DNA of 22,438 nucleotides from UBA11612 sp963976395 (GCA_963976395.1 CAXBLG010000053.1:1-22438); one strand, 5' to 3'; positions 1 through 8,280 are shown, counted from the first letter of the stretch. Numbers and translations: made by a program. Notes: generated from the sequence alone by a model not told the origin.

Positions 1-1339
1 TGGTGTTCGAATCCTGCGCCAGATAAACGGTGTAGTTATCATGACCGTTCATATCCCCTGGTTTCGCATCCCCGCCGTATGTCCATAAAGCGTACCCCTG
101 ATAGGTCCACTGCTTTTGCCCGTCGGCGCGCGTCTCTATATTCCAAAACCCGTGCGGCGATGCATCGGCGCCTGCGAGAAACGGACGCCACTCGTCGCAT
201 TTGTTAAGGCATCTTGGATTTGTTCCCAGGTCACGCCCCACAGCAGGCCTAGCAGGTTGACCGCGCCGCAAGCTATGACCTCCGCCGCTTTGAAGAATGT
301 GCCCATCACGGCGATAAAGCGTTAAGCCCTCAGCCGTTGCGAGCACACGGCCCAAGCCGGGGGTCGATTGCACCGAGACCACGGACGGCATGAAGTAGCG
401 TGCAACTGCCGCCACGGTCCAACGGTCGTCCGTGCCCACACCGTTTGCATAGCCCGGCGCCATGTCATCCGCATGGGTGTAAAGTGGCTGGCCATTATAG
501 GTCCACTGCCGAATACCGTCGGTTCGCGCCCGGAATGCGAAATCGCCCATAGCCTTGGCCAACTGGGGCGCGGCCAAGGGAACCCACTTATCGCAGGATG
601 CGCCGCAATTTTCCGCAGCGGCGGGAGTGTCCCCCGCAAAAGCATAAACGGTGTGGCTGCGCGCATCCACAAGGGCAAAAGCAGCCGCATCAGGCACTTC
701 CTTCACCGAGAAACCGGGCGGTATTTTGACGTCGCTAAAGGGATAGAACTTTGCCGCCGACCAGCCCGCCGGCATGGGTTCGATTTTCGGAGGTCCGCCT
801 TGGAAATCGCCGCGATTTCCGCCCCCGACCGGCTTGCCGGCCCCATTCAACCGGGGGGCGCCAACAGCAGCGGGGCTATCTCCACCGACCGAACCTGGGT
901 CAACGTCGTTTACGTAGCTATAGAGCGCCTTGCCATTGAGCGCCCACTGACGTGTACCATCGTCGCGGAGCACGGTGGACCACTGACCATAGATATTTTC
1001 AACATCAGGAGTTGCCTCGCTTGAAGCTAAAAATGGTTTGAATGTTGACGTGCATTCACCTGTGCACAGAGATTTGCCGATAGGATCTTGATCCCACGTA
1101 TAAAGAGTTAGACCTTTTTCATTCGCGTAGACAAACTCGTCCCTGGCGAGTGCTGCAGCCGTCAGCGCGCTGAGATCATAACCTTGCGCTTTCCCCAGCG
1201 GCTCCAAGGTCACACCCTGAGGTGTGGCAATCGGAACCGTATAAGGCTTATGTGCTACTGAAATTTCCGGGGGCGTCGAGGCGCATGATGAAACCGTTAT
1301 GGCAGTGAGCACGAGGTAAAATGAGCCGATGTATTTCAT
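1..1339 (-). CDS. Lipoprotein with three COG4315-type repeats (3' end off the window)
   Basis: Open for 446 codons on the minus strand from ATG at 1339 to the left edge, with no stop, so the C-terminus is missing. The N-terminus is a lipoprotein signal (VSSC lipobox, Cys19), implying a membrane-anchored periplasmic or surface protein. Three copies of the secreted-repeat family PF03640/COG4315 (Yx(FWY)xxD lipoproteins) follow at about residues 77-147, 229-302 and 339-433. Copy 1 has YTWDQD (80-85), copy 2 YAFAGD (232-237), and copy 3 the degenerate YRRDGH (342-347). Each copy has a CxxxC pair (C92/C96, C245/C249, C377/C381) and an RQW/KQW...G..L(Y/W) block. A glycine-rich linker separates copies 1 and 2. 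A GGGAGA Shine-Dalgarno (1347-1352) lies 7 bases before the ATG. It is the last visible gene of the operon, 23 bases after the DUF1552 gene. Function is unknown; the family is usually described only as secreted repeats. The repeated Cys pairs could be disulfides or a metal or haem site. Confidence 0.85.
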   Translation of the reverse strand, partial: MKYIGSFYLVLTAITVSSCASTPPEISVAHKPYTVPIATPQGVTLEPLGKAQGYDLSALTAAALARDEFVYANEKGLTLYTWDQDPIGKSLCTGECTSTFKPFLASSEATPDVENIYGQWSTVLRDDGTRQWALNGKALYSYVNDVDPGSVGGDSPAAVGAPRLNGAGKPVGGGNRGDFQGGPPKIEPMPAGWSAAKFYPFSDVKIPPGFSVKEVPDAAAFALVDARSHTVYAFAGDTPAAAENCGASCDKWVPLAAPQLAKAMGDFAFRARTDGIRQWTYNGQPLYTHADDMAPGYANGVGTDDRWTVAAVARYFMPSVVSVQSTPGLGRVLATAEGLTLYRRDGHILQSGGGHSLRRGQPARPAVGRDLGTNPRCLNKCDEWRPFLAGADASPHGFWNIETRADGQKQWTYQGYALWTYGGDAKPGDMNGHDNYTVYLAQDSNT

Positions 1340-1362
1340 CTTAAAATCTCCCAGATCTAAAT

Positions 1363-2688
1363 TTAGATCAGAACATCCGTAAACGTGCGCGACGTCTCGT
1401 TGGATAATTTACCCCATGTATTGACGGGTACGCCCATGACTTGCTGCATGGTCAAACCGACACGAGTTGTCGGATTTCCGGGTGCGGCTATATGGAGGCC
1501 TGTCTTCAGTCGCCCGCCGGCGCTGCCTAGGGTGAAGATCGGCATGTCGTCCATGGAGTGAGTGCGCGCATAGCCGTGGTCGGTTTGCCAAAGCAAAAGC
1601 GTGCGGTCTAGGACAGACCCCGCTCCTTCCTGATACCCATCAAGGCCCTTCACAAAGGCGGCAAACGTATCCATCGAGAAATTGATGAACCATGTGGTGT
1701 CCGGCTGGTAGCCCAGTTTGGGATCAATTGGCTCTTCATGGGTCAAACTATGCCAATCGCGAACCAAGCCTGGTTTGCGAATTTGCTGGGTATCGAAATA
1801 AACGTTGAACACTCGCGTTTGATCACAGGCAACCGCGTGAGCGAGCAGCGCTCCGAAAAGCCGGTTACTTGATTCAACCGAATCCACACTGGTGCCAGTG
1901 GCGGCATCCTCCAGCGCTCCGGGAACCACACACGCCTCTAAGGGAGCGGGCTTGCTGAGTTCGATTTCGAGCTGTTGTTCAATCTGCCGCAATGACGTGA
2001 AGTACTCATCAAGACGCGCGCGGTCTGCGGCTCCCAATCTGTTCATAATGTCACGGCGTTCATCGGAGAGCGCGGAAAGCACACTACGGCGCGCCATGAC
2101 TTGGGGATCGGGAGTGAATTCGGCCGCGTTTGGATCGTTAAATTCCGGACCGAAAATCCTTGTGTACAAAGCGGCCGGCGAAGGTTCCGAAGGATTCACC
2201 GCGCCGCCGCGGCGACGGCTCCAGCTTTTTCGCGAGCCGTTCAAGGCAACCTCAAGCGAGCGAAAGCGCGTACGTGCGCCGACAACATCCGCGATGATGG
2301 CATCCAGGCTCGGGTCGGCATCTGTACCATGTGGAATAGATCCCATTGTCGCCACTTCAAGCGTGGTGTCATGAGTATCCAGTGGACGCCCATCCAGAAA
2401 ATAATTCATTCCGCTGAAAATGTTCATTTTGTCTTTCAGCGGATCGAGCGCCTTTAACTCAGGGCCACTTTTGTAGTTGGCACCGATAGTGTCTGGTTTC
2501 CACCGTCCCGGATTCAGTCCAAGGTTTTGAATCCATGAACCAAATACCACGGGCAAAGGCGCGCCTGTTGCAGCAAGTGCTGTTCCGTTGTTGTCAAGAA
2601 AACAGTCCAAAAAGGGTAGGCTGAGCGAGACAGCCGTGCCATTCATAGCTCCGCGCAGAATTTTTCTGCGGCTTAATTTATCGCTCAT
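1363..2688 (-). CDS. Tat-exported DUF1552 (HXXSHH-family) protein
   Basis: 441 residues. The N-terminus has a twin-arginine signal (SRRKILRG, then a hydrophobic stretch), so it is probably exported folded, which fits a cofactor-bearing protein. The body matches DUF1552 (PF07586): an N-terminal PxxxGSWI...LNPG..W region, the family signature as HSLTHE (residues 313-318), then LLLWQTDHG and a THS..DMP motif near residue 377. In the family consensus HxxSHH the last His is replaced here by Glu318. DUF1552 is distantly reminiscent of the sulfatase/phosphatase-like DUF1501 proteins, but no reaction is established. Two close ATGs exist at 2694 and 2688. The Shine-Dalgarno GGGAGGA abuts the first and is 6 bases from the second, so 2688 is chosen. 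It lies about 38 bases downstream of the PSD-family gene; DUF1552 and PSD-family genes are commonly paired in planctomycetes and myxobacteria. Confidence 0.88.
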   Translation of the reverse strand: MSDKLSRRKILRGAMNGTAVSLSLPFLDCFLDNNGTALAATGAPLPVVFGSWIQNLGLNPGRWKPDTIGANYKSGPELKALDPLKDKMNIFSGMNYFLDGRPLDTHDTTLEVATMGSIPHGTDADPSLDAIIADVVGARTRFRSLEVALNGSRKSWSRRRGGAVNPSEPSPAALYTRIFGPEFNDPNAAEFTPDPQVMARRSVLSALSDERRDIMNRLGAADRARLDEYFTSLRQIEQQLEIELSKPAPLEACVVPGALEDAATGTSVDSVESSNRLFGALLAHAVACDQTRVFNVYFDTQQIRKPGLVRDWHSLTHEEPIDPKLGYQPDTTWFINFSMDTFAAFVKGLDGYQEGAGSVLDRTLLLWQTDHGYARTHSMDDMPIFTLGSAGGRLKTGLHIAAPGNPTTRVGLTMQQVMGVPVNTWGKLSNETSRTFTDVLI

Positions 2689-2694
2689 AGACAT

Positions 2695-2701
2695 TCCTCC
2701 C
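2695..2701 (-). promoter_or_regulatory. Ribosome binding site of the DUF1552 gene
   Basis: Reads GGGAGGA on the minus strand. It is 6 bases from the ATG at 2688 but directly abuts the ATG at 2694, so it selects the downstream start, which begins MSDKLSRRK. Confidence 0.6.
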
Positions 2702-2725
2702 GAAATGAAACCGCGGCAAATATCG

Positions 2726-4429
2726 TCATTTGACGGAAGCCGAAGCGGTGTTTAGGTCTGCACGCGGCAATCTATACAAAGCATCGCTCACAGCGATTTG
2801 ACGCATAAGATCGGTTACCCGAAAGCCGCTTTGCTCAAAGCTTTCATCCAGATTATTAACCCACTCTTTGTCCGATGGAATTGGGCTGCGGCCCAGTGCA
2901 TACGAAGATAAGCGGTCTACAAGGCAAGATGTTGTCACGGTGTCTTGATAGACAATTTGTGCAAATTCGCCGACATCGCTGAATTTTGATCCGTTGAGTT
3001 CGCCGCCCGGATCGATGTCCGCGCCATTATCGGTTGTCCGGTATTCCCCGGAGCCGTCAAAATTCTCTAATGCCAATCCGATGGGATCGGTAATCTTGTG
3101 ACATCCGGCACACATAGGTTCCGACGAGTGCACAGCAAGGCGCTTACGAGCTGTCGCATTTCTGAGATCACCACCTCCCTCAAACAACGTGAAATCCACG
3201 TCGCCCGGGGGTGCTGGCACTTCCTGGCACATCATGATCTCGCGCAGGGCCTTGCCGCGAATGGTCGGGGAACTACGACCCGCCGGGGAATGCAGCGCTG
3301 TGAATGAGATTTGAGTAAGAATACCCTGATAGGGATCAGTCTCTGAAAATTCGTAGCTTTGCCATTGGTCCGGAGAACCGTTTGGGCCGTTCTTATAGAC
3401 AGGAACCCGATAGATACTTCCTAAATCCGGCGTCAGGAAGGTCCGCTTTGTCGTAAAAACCTCGCGGTAGTCAGCGCGCCGTGTCAGCACCACGTCCAGG
3501 ACAGTCCTTATGGTTTGCTCCCGCGCTTGCTCGGCAACCACCGGACTAAACTTCGGAAACAGTATTGAATCTTTTGCCAAGTCTTCAAATGCATCAAAGC
3601 GAAAGTTGTCGTTGAAGAATGCTCTAAGCCCCGCCTCAAGACGCGGTGAGGTCAGCATACGATCCACCTGCCGGGTCAATCCCTCTTCCGTATGCAGATC
3701 GCCATTTGCAGCTGCTTCGAGCAACGCCGCATCCGGCCCTGCATTCCAGAGAAAAAAGCTTAACTGCGCGGCTTTCGAATATGAATCTAACCTATAGTTG
3801 CCGGCGGAGTCCGGGTCTGGTTCGGCGCGCTGCTCTCGAAACAAAAAGGCCGGGGATGAGAGCATTCCCGCAAGGCTCAGGGACAAGCCTTCATAAAAAT
3901 CAGCGGTCAGTTCAGCCCCCGTACGCGCGGCGCCGACATAGGCCTCTAATTGCGCGTCTGTTAGCGGTCGGCGATAAAGCAAGAACCCCGCTTCGGTGAA
4001 AAATGACTCGGCACAGCTATCATCGGCTTCCGTTACAGATTTCGGGGCACATGGAATGAGCAATTCACGGTGCGCTTTATCCACCACCGTATCAGCGATG
4101 GCGCGGCTCATGGCGTCGTATTGCTCCATGCCAGTGGCGGTCACGCTAACAACGCTTGAACCCACCGCAAGCAAGCCGTCTTCACGTAGGTCGGGCTCAA
4201 AACGCCCGCCCAAATCTATATCGGCCCCGAAAACGTCCGTAATGATATTGCGATATTGCGACGGCGTGAGGCGATGCGTCACTGTTTGAACTTGTGCAAC
4301 CTGCTCTTCGCCGAGGGCCTCAGTTGATTGGCCGGACAGCGAAACACTTGCCGCACAAACAATGAGTGCGACATGCCAGGCATGACCAAACTTACGTTGG
4401 TTATTCTTCATAAACAGGCTCTGATCCAT
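2726..4429 (-). CDS. PSD-family (DUF1587/1595/1592/1588/1585) protein with CxxCH motif
   Basis: 567 residues with a Sec-type signal peptide (hydrophobic about residues 19-32). All five PSD-type domains can be followed in order: DUF1587 (LTPSQYRN..TDVFG, about 52-115), DUF1595 (C..., LYRRPLTDAQ, about 127-200), DUF1592 (AQLSFFLWNAGPD, about 213-340), DUF1588 (RG..LRE..MCQEVP.PP, then CAGCH at 440-444 and DPIGLALENFD, about 365-465) and DUF1585 (GGELNGSKF, DRLSSYALGR, about 480-555). CAGCH fits a c-type haem attachment motif, so a periplasmic electron-transfer or oxidoreductase role is plausible, but the family has no proven reaction. The frame extends upstream to 4504 inside the preceding gene. 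The start at 4429 is preferred because GAGGAA lies 8 bases before it and the signal peptide follows. It begins 4 bases after the upstream stop, so translational coupling is likely. Confidence 0.88.
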   Translation of the reverse strand: MDQSLFMKNNQRKFGHAWHVALIVCAASVSLSGQSTEALGEEQVAQVQTVTHRLTPSQYRNIITDVFGADIDLGGRFEPDLREDGLLAVGSSVVSVTATGMEQYDAMSRAIADTVVDKAHRELLIPCAPKSVTEADDSCAESFFTEAGFLLYRRPLTDAQLEAYVGAARTGAELTADFYEGLSLSLAGMLSSPAFLFREQRAEPDPDSAGNYRLDSYSKAAQLSFFLWNAGPDAALLEAAANGDLHTEEGLTRQVDRMLTSPRLEAGLRAFFNDNFRFDAFEDLAKDSILFPKFSPVVAEQAREQTIRTVLDVVLTRRADYREVFTTKRTFLTPDLGSIYRVPVYKNGPNGSPDQWQSYEFSETDPYQGILTQISFTALHSPAGRSSPTIRGKALREIMMCQEVPAPPGDVDFTLFEGGGDLRNATARKRLAVHSSEPMCAGCHKITDPIGLALENFDGSGEYRTTDNGADIDPGGELNGSKFSDVGEFAQIVYQDTVTTSCLVDRLSSYALGRSPIPSDKEWVNNLDESFEQSGFRVTDLMRQIAVSDALYRLPRADLNTASASVK

Positions 4430-4433
4430 AAAT

Positions 4434-5594
4434 TTAGTTCCTCGCGGCATCGAACGTGCCGCTAGATGCCGAAGGATTGCCAACAAAGGCGGGTACCGCT
4501 TCAATATAATAGGCTGCTGAAATCGACATGTTTTGGCCCGTCACCGGGTCAGGGTCGGCATCAGCGTATCTCTTCATGAGATGATAAAGTTGAACGGCAT
4601 CGCCAATCACTTGCTGTTCGCCGCCAATGCCTAAGTTCCCGAATCCCCAGTAAAGATCCTGCCAGGGCTGATACCCACCCATAATTCCGCGGATCGATTC
4701 ATCTTGGCTGACGTCTAACCGCAAATGAAAGTTGCGCAGCGCTAGCTCAGGAGCCACCAGCGGATTTTGCAGGGCTCTAAAATCACCCTGGTCGGAAACC
4801 GTAACTACGCCTTCCTTGATCTCGCCCTGATACTCGTTGTGTGATCTCGGATCGGGATCGATACGATAGGCCATATCGGCGCGCGGGCTTGAGTCGTCGT
4901 TAACTCGTATGTGTTCAAGCGCCCGATCAAAGGTCACTGTGACGGGACCATCGCGCGTTAAATCTTCGCCCGTTACCGTGATGAGCCATGCGGGCTGCGA
5001 ACTTGCCAATTGCCCCCAGGCCCATGACCAGTAAGTCGGAGACACGTCGAGCGTGCCGCGAAATGCACGGGCACACCCTAGGGCACGATATAGTTCGTGA
5101 TCGACGCCCACTTCATACGTTTCCGGATCTTTGAACCCGCTAGCTTGATCGTCTTCTCTGTCATCCAAATCGAAACCGTAGGCAAATTCGCCATCAAGTC
5201 CAGGGAGCTTTAGGTCTGCAGCGGACGCTGGATTGGTAAAAGGGTTGGTCGGCTTCCCATCAACGCGCCCACGCTCCATCATCATCGGAGCAAGACGATC
5301 GTCTCTCCGTCCTTCCAAGAAGTTCTGCCGAATGTCCTCGATTTTTTGCGGATCTTCTCCAAAAGCTTTGAGATATTTGAAATACACCTCTTCAAGTGCC
5401 GGATGCACACCTTCCGAACAGTCTCCCTCTTGGGAATACGTGGCGTGCGCAAACCAACTCACGACGTAGCCGCGCGACTGCTCTGCTGCGGCCGAAGATG
5501 CTAGCAGGCCATTGAAGGCAAGGCCGACGGCAGATCCGAGCAAGACTGCTACACGAGGTGAAGACTTTTTATTTACCGATGCGGAGAGTGTCAT
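4434..5594 (-). CDS. Secreted protein of unknown function, first gene of the PSD/DUF1552 operon
   Basis: 386 residues from ATG 5594 (an ATG at 5603 is also in frame). A signal peptide is clear: NKKSSPR, a hydrophobic core at about residues 15-33, and a likely cut after SSAAA37. The mature part is acidic and rich in aromatics. It contains a block about residues 135-176 reading GLDGEFAYGFDLDD ... GVDHELYRALGC, which resembles conserved stretches I associate with uncharacterised secreted proteins encoded beside DUF1592/DUF1552 genes. Only two cysteines are obvious (C59 and C174), so one disulfide is possible. No catalytic motif was recognised. It leads the operon, and the next gene starts 4 bases after its stop. 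Function is unknown; a role as partner or assembly factor of the two downstream proteins is inferred from context alone. Confidence 0.75.
   Translation of the reverse strand: MTLSASVNKKSSPRVAVLLGSAVGLAFNGLLASSAAAEQSRGYVVSWFAHATYSQEGDCSEGVHPALEEVYFKYLKAFGEDPQKIEDIRQNFLEGRRDDRLAPMMMERGRVDGKPTNPFTNPASAADLKLPGLDGEFAYGFDLDDREDDQASGFKDPETYEVGVDHELYRALGCARAFRGTLDVSPTYWSWAWGQLASSQPAWLITVTGEDLTRDGPVTVTFDRALEHIRVNDDSSPRADMAYRIDPDPRSHNEYQGEIKEGVVTVSDQGDFRALQNPLVAPELALRNFHLRLDVSQDESIRGIMGGYQPWQDLYWGFGNLGIGGEQQVIGDAVQLYHLMKRYADADPDPVTGQNMSISAAYYIEAVPAFVGNPSASSGTFDAARN
4438..4443 (-). promoter_or_regulatory. Ribosome binding site of the PSD-family gene
   Basis: GAGGAA on the minus strand, 8 bases before the ATG at 4429 and inside the last codons of the upstream gene. 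It supports 4429 over the in-frame start at 4504, which would overlap the neighbour by about 70 bases. Confidence 0.55.
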
Positions 5595-5604
5595 GAAATA
5601 CATG

Positions 5605-5608
5605 TCCT
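5605..5608 (-). promoter_or_regulatory. Weak ribosome binding site of the operon's first gene
   Basis: AGGA on the minus strand lies 10 bases before the ATG at 5594 but only 1 base before the ATG at 5603, favouring 5594. The match is short, so the choice is tentative. Confidence 0.35.
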
Positions 5609-5801
5609 ACAGCTACCAGCAGCGCGAAAAGTGATGCACGGTCACGCACTGGATTTGTATAAGCTTGAAAAGCTCTGTTGGCCTCACGGACATCAACATC
5701 AGACCCTCCCGTGTGGCCTACTCAACGCTCCCGAGCCACTAGGCCTTATGTGTAGCCTTGATGGTAGTATGAGCGGCAACTTCACGTCTACAATCGAATG
5801 A

Positions 5802-5824
5802 ACGGTCGGACAATATAAGACCGT
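5802..5824. repeat. Inverted repeat downstream of the MFS gene
   Basis: ACGGTC (5802-5807) and GACCGT (5819-5824) form a perfect 6-bp inverted repeat with an 11-base AT-rich spacer. It lies between the 3' end of the transporter gene and the 5' region of the four-gene operon. No T-tract follows it, so a classical terminator is unlikely. It could be an operator or chance. The rest of 5595-5854 shows no gene and no convincing promoter hexamers. Confidence 0.3.
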
Positions 5825-5854
5825 CTATGTCTTCAAGAATGGTAGACGCGCAGT

Positions 5855-7060
5855 TTACTTATCAGGCGCCGCATTCAACACCTTCTCCGGTATTCGCCGC
5901 GGCATATGGAACGCTAAAAGCAGAGCAATCACTCCGACCACCGCACTGGCGCTGATACCGGCCGAAAACGACACCGAGTCGGCAATTGCACCGGCAATGA
6001 GAGGACCGGCCACCATGCCAAGGTCCGAACCCATTTGATAAACAGCGATGACGGTTCCGCCCTGTCCTCGGGTTACATCACCAACCGCGGCCGAAGAAGC
6101 GGTCGTGCAAAACGCCGTAGCCACGCCGAGACCACCGAGGCAAAGCAAATAGCTGGTCAGACCCGGCCAAATGATAAGCCCTGCCAAACTCGCTAGGAGA
6201 AGTCCCTCTCCAATCAGAAGCGGTAGCCTACGTCCCACCGTATCCGTAAATTTGCCGGTAGCGGGCAGAGCGATCACTTGAGCCAACGACCCGAGCGCTA
6301 GGCTAATGCCGATCCATTCTGGCCCCTCATTAAGCACGTTCAACAGAAACAGCGGCATTAAGGACGCCCGCATTCCGTAAGATATCCAACCCAAACTGAA
6401 ATTCGCCATAACAGCAGCCCTGAAAACGCTGGAGCGAAAAGCTTCAATCAATCCCACGGGGTCTATCTTGGCTTGCGTCTTCGCTCCTCCATCGGCTTGA
6501 CTATGACTCAGTATCCGCCACGCGATGACGCCGCTGGCGGCCATCATCACGCCATAGACAAAAAATAAAGTCCGGGGCTCCAGGAACGTCGAAAGCGCGC
6601 CTCCGAGCGCGGGGCCAGCCACAAGGCCCACGTTGAAGGCGCCCATAAACAGGCTGACCGCACGCCCGCGTGCATCTGGAGGTGCCGCCCGTAGAAGAAC
6701 GCTCATGGCGGCCACGGTATACATTGCGGAGCCGATACCGCTGAGACCACGAAAGACTATCAATTGCCATGCGGCTTGAACGAGCCCCGCGAGGACGCTT
6801 GTGATCGCCAAGATGGCGATACCCCAAAGCATCATCTTTCGCTCGCCAAAAATGTTCCCTAACCGACCCACCGGGACCGATACGAAGAGACGCATAAGAG
6901 CGAAGACTGAAATCATCGCACCGACGGCAGCGTTACCGGCGCCGAGTTCAATAGCGATCAGTGGTATCGCCGGAGCCTGGATACCAAAACCAATCGCCAC
7001 AAAAAGGCTTACAAAACTGAGCCCCTTAACTTCGACGGGGAGCCCTTCAAACAACTTCAC
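5855..7060 (-). CDS. MFS transporter (DHA1-like, 12 TM)
   Basis: 401 residues, a normal length for the major facilitator superfamily, with about 12 hydrophobic segments in two halves and a short central loop (HSQADGGAKTQAKID, near residue 190). The loop between TM2 and TM3 carries a motif-A-like sequence, GRLGNIFGERKMML, and the matching loop of the second half reads GKFTDTVGRRLPLL. TM4/TM5 carry RGLSGIGSAMYT and the glycine/proline-rich GLVAGPALGGAL, typical of proton-driven drug or metabolite exporters. It sits in the inner membrane; the substrate cannot be told. The start is GTG at 7060 with only a weak AAAGG upstream. It is the last gene of the epoxide hydrolase operon, 72 bases after the alpha/beta hydrolase gene, suggesting export or uptake of a compound handled by those enzymes. 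Confidence 0.88.
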   Translation of the reverse strand: MKLFEGLPVEVKGLSFVSLFVAIGFGIQAPAIPLIAIELGAGNAAVGAMISVFALMRLFVSVPVGRLGNIFGERKMMLWGIAILAITSVLAGLVQAAWQLIVFRGLSGIGSAMYTVAAMSVLLRAAPPDARGRAVSLFMGAFNVGLVAGPALGGALSTFLEPRTLFFVYGVMMAASGVIAWRILSHSQADGGAKTQAKIDPVGLIEAFRSSVFRAAVMANFSLGWISYGMRASLMPLFLLNVLNEGPEWIGISLALGSLAQVIALPATGKFTDTVGRRLPLLIGEGLLLASLAGLIIWPGLTSYLLCLGGLGVATAFCTTASSAAVGDVTRGQGGTVIAVYQMGSDLGMVAGPLIAGAIADSVSFSAGISASAVVGVIALLLAFHMPRRIPEKVLNAAPDK

Positions 7061-7132
7061 TCTAAAGCCTTTCGTGGAACGCGCCGCGCATTCTGCAATG
7101 AATTAGGCGGCCGATCCGCTGTGCACGCTGAT

Positions 7133-8275
7133 TTATTTTCCTAAGTGCTCATCGAACCATTTGACAATATACGCGTTGGCATCCGTAGCTTCGGGCATAT
7201 CCGGCTGAGCGAACGAGAAACCATGCCAGCCGCCTTCAGCGACATATATCTCGGCGTCCACTCCCACCTTCAAGAGTTGAGTGTGCATATAGGCCGATGG
7301 GCTGAGATCACCTGAGCGTGTTCCCGATACGAGTAAGGTGGGCGGAAATTTTGCGAGCACCTCCAATGAAGTTGCGGGAGCGGCAATCGGATCATTCGAA
7401 TCAACGCCTCCCATATAGCCTTCAGTTGAGACCTCAGAAGGATTTAAAGGCGGAGGCGAGTACAATCCGGCAGCGCCCCATGGCCCCGTGTCCCCGCGCC
7501 CTCCTCCGGCGCCCGAGCAAAACACGCCTATGCCACCGGGGTTAGGAAGATTTTGGGTTTGAAACCATGCCGCGGCTTGTGCCGTTAGACGTCCACCTGC
7601 AGAGCAACCGTAAATGCCGATATTTTCTGGGGCATATTCTTTGAGAAGTTCGGCATAAACCAATGCAACATCTTCGCTTGCGGCCGGGTATTTGTGTAGC
7701 GGGCCTTGCCGATAATCGACGGATATGACCTTGATTTTCATGAGACCAGAAATGGGAATAGACTCAACCAACCCTCCGATACCCGCGCCTGTATTAAACC
7801 CGCCGCCATGCAAATTAATCAAAACGCGATTAGTATTCTTCTCTGAAACCCCGCCTTTGGGCACCACAACGTCGGTTCTCACTCCCGCCATAGTTTGTTC
7901 TGTGACATCTACAGGATAAATCTCTTGCCAGCGCATAAACTGACGGTTCATGACCTGCTCGTCGAAAACTTTCCAGTAAGCTTCCCAAACCTCAATGGGT
8001 TGATCGTAACCCGGAGGCGCCGGCCAGCCCTGTAAGTTGCCAAGCTGCTGGACATAAGCCTGCTTCATTACCGGACTGATCATTTCCGACATCGGGAACG
8101 CATGGGCAGGTAAATGCAACGTGCCGTCAGCATCCCACATCACTTTTCCGCTCGCTTGATAGGCGGAAATGTCGTTGCTATTCGGCGCAGGCCGCATCAC
8201 TTGCTGATAAAATGAAGTGATAAGGAAAACCGCGCCTATGCCGATGGCCGCGCCAAATGCCATTCTCAATCTCAT
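7133..8275 (-). CDS. HSL-like alpha/beta hydrolase (acetyl-esterase type), membrane-anchored
   Basis: 380 residues. An N-terminal hydrophobic segment (about residues 6-23) looks like a signal anchor or signal peptide, so the enzyme acts in the periplasm or at the membrane. The hormone-sensitive-lipase family is shown by the oxyanion motif HGGGF, the DYRQGPLHKYPAASED block, the nucleophile elbow GCSAG (Ser225), Asp323 in GDLSPS and His351 in GGWHGF. It should hydrolyse carboxylic esters of small acyl or secondary-alcohol type; the natural substrate is unknown. Start: GTG at 8290 overlaps the upstream stop, but GGAGG (8281-8285) lies 5 bases before ATG 8275, which is chosen. It lies 11 bases after the epoxide hydrolase gene, so the two are almost certainly co-transcribed. 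Confidence 0.88.
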   Translation of the reverse strand: MRLRMAFGAAIGIGAVFLITSFYQQVMRPAPNSNDISAYQASGKVMWDADGTLHLPAHAFPMSEMISPVMKQAYVQQLGNLQGWPAPPGYDQPIEVWEAYWKVFDEQVMNRQFMRWQEIYPVDVTEQTMAGVRTDVVVPKGGVSEKNTNRVLINLHGGGFNTGAGIGGLVESIPISGLMKIKVISVDYRQGPLHKYPAASEDVALVYAELLKEYAPENIGIYGCSAGGRLTAQAAAWFQTQNLPNPGGIGVFCSGAGGGRGDTGPWGAAGLYSPPPLNPSEVSTEGYMGGVDSNDPIAAPATSLEVLAKFPPTLLVSGTRSGDLSPSAYMHTQLLKVGVDAEIYVAEGGWHGFSFAQPDMPEATDANAYIVKWFDEHLGK

Positions 8276-8280
8276 CGCTC

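Noticed and set aside
368..1024. 218-codon open frame on the plus strand
   Set aside because: It lies wholly antisense to the lipoprotein with COG4315 repeats, which has a lipobox, repeats and a Shine-Dalgarno. The plus-strand translation shows no recognisable domain.
1892..2374. 160-codon open frame on the plus strand
   Set aside because: It is antisense to the DUF1552 gene; its composition is that of a shadow frame.
4430..4504. N-terminal extension of the PSD-family gene
   Set aside because: It would overlap the upstream gene and put about 25 residues ahead of the signal peptide. A Shine-Dalgarno at 4438-4443 supports the start at 4429.
5595..5854. Possible small gene or RNA in the longest intergenic stretch
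   Set aside because: I found no open frame with a ribosome site, no tRNA-like fold and no repeat array. Only a 6-bp inverted repeat at 5802-5824 stands out.
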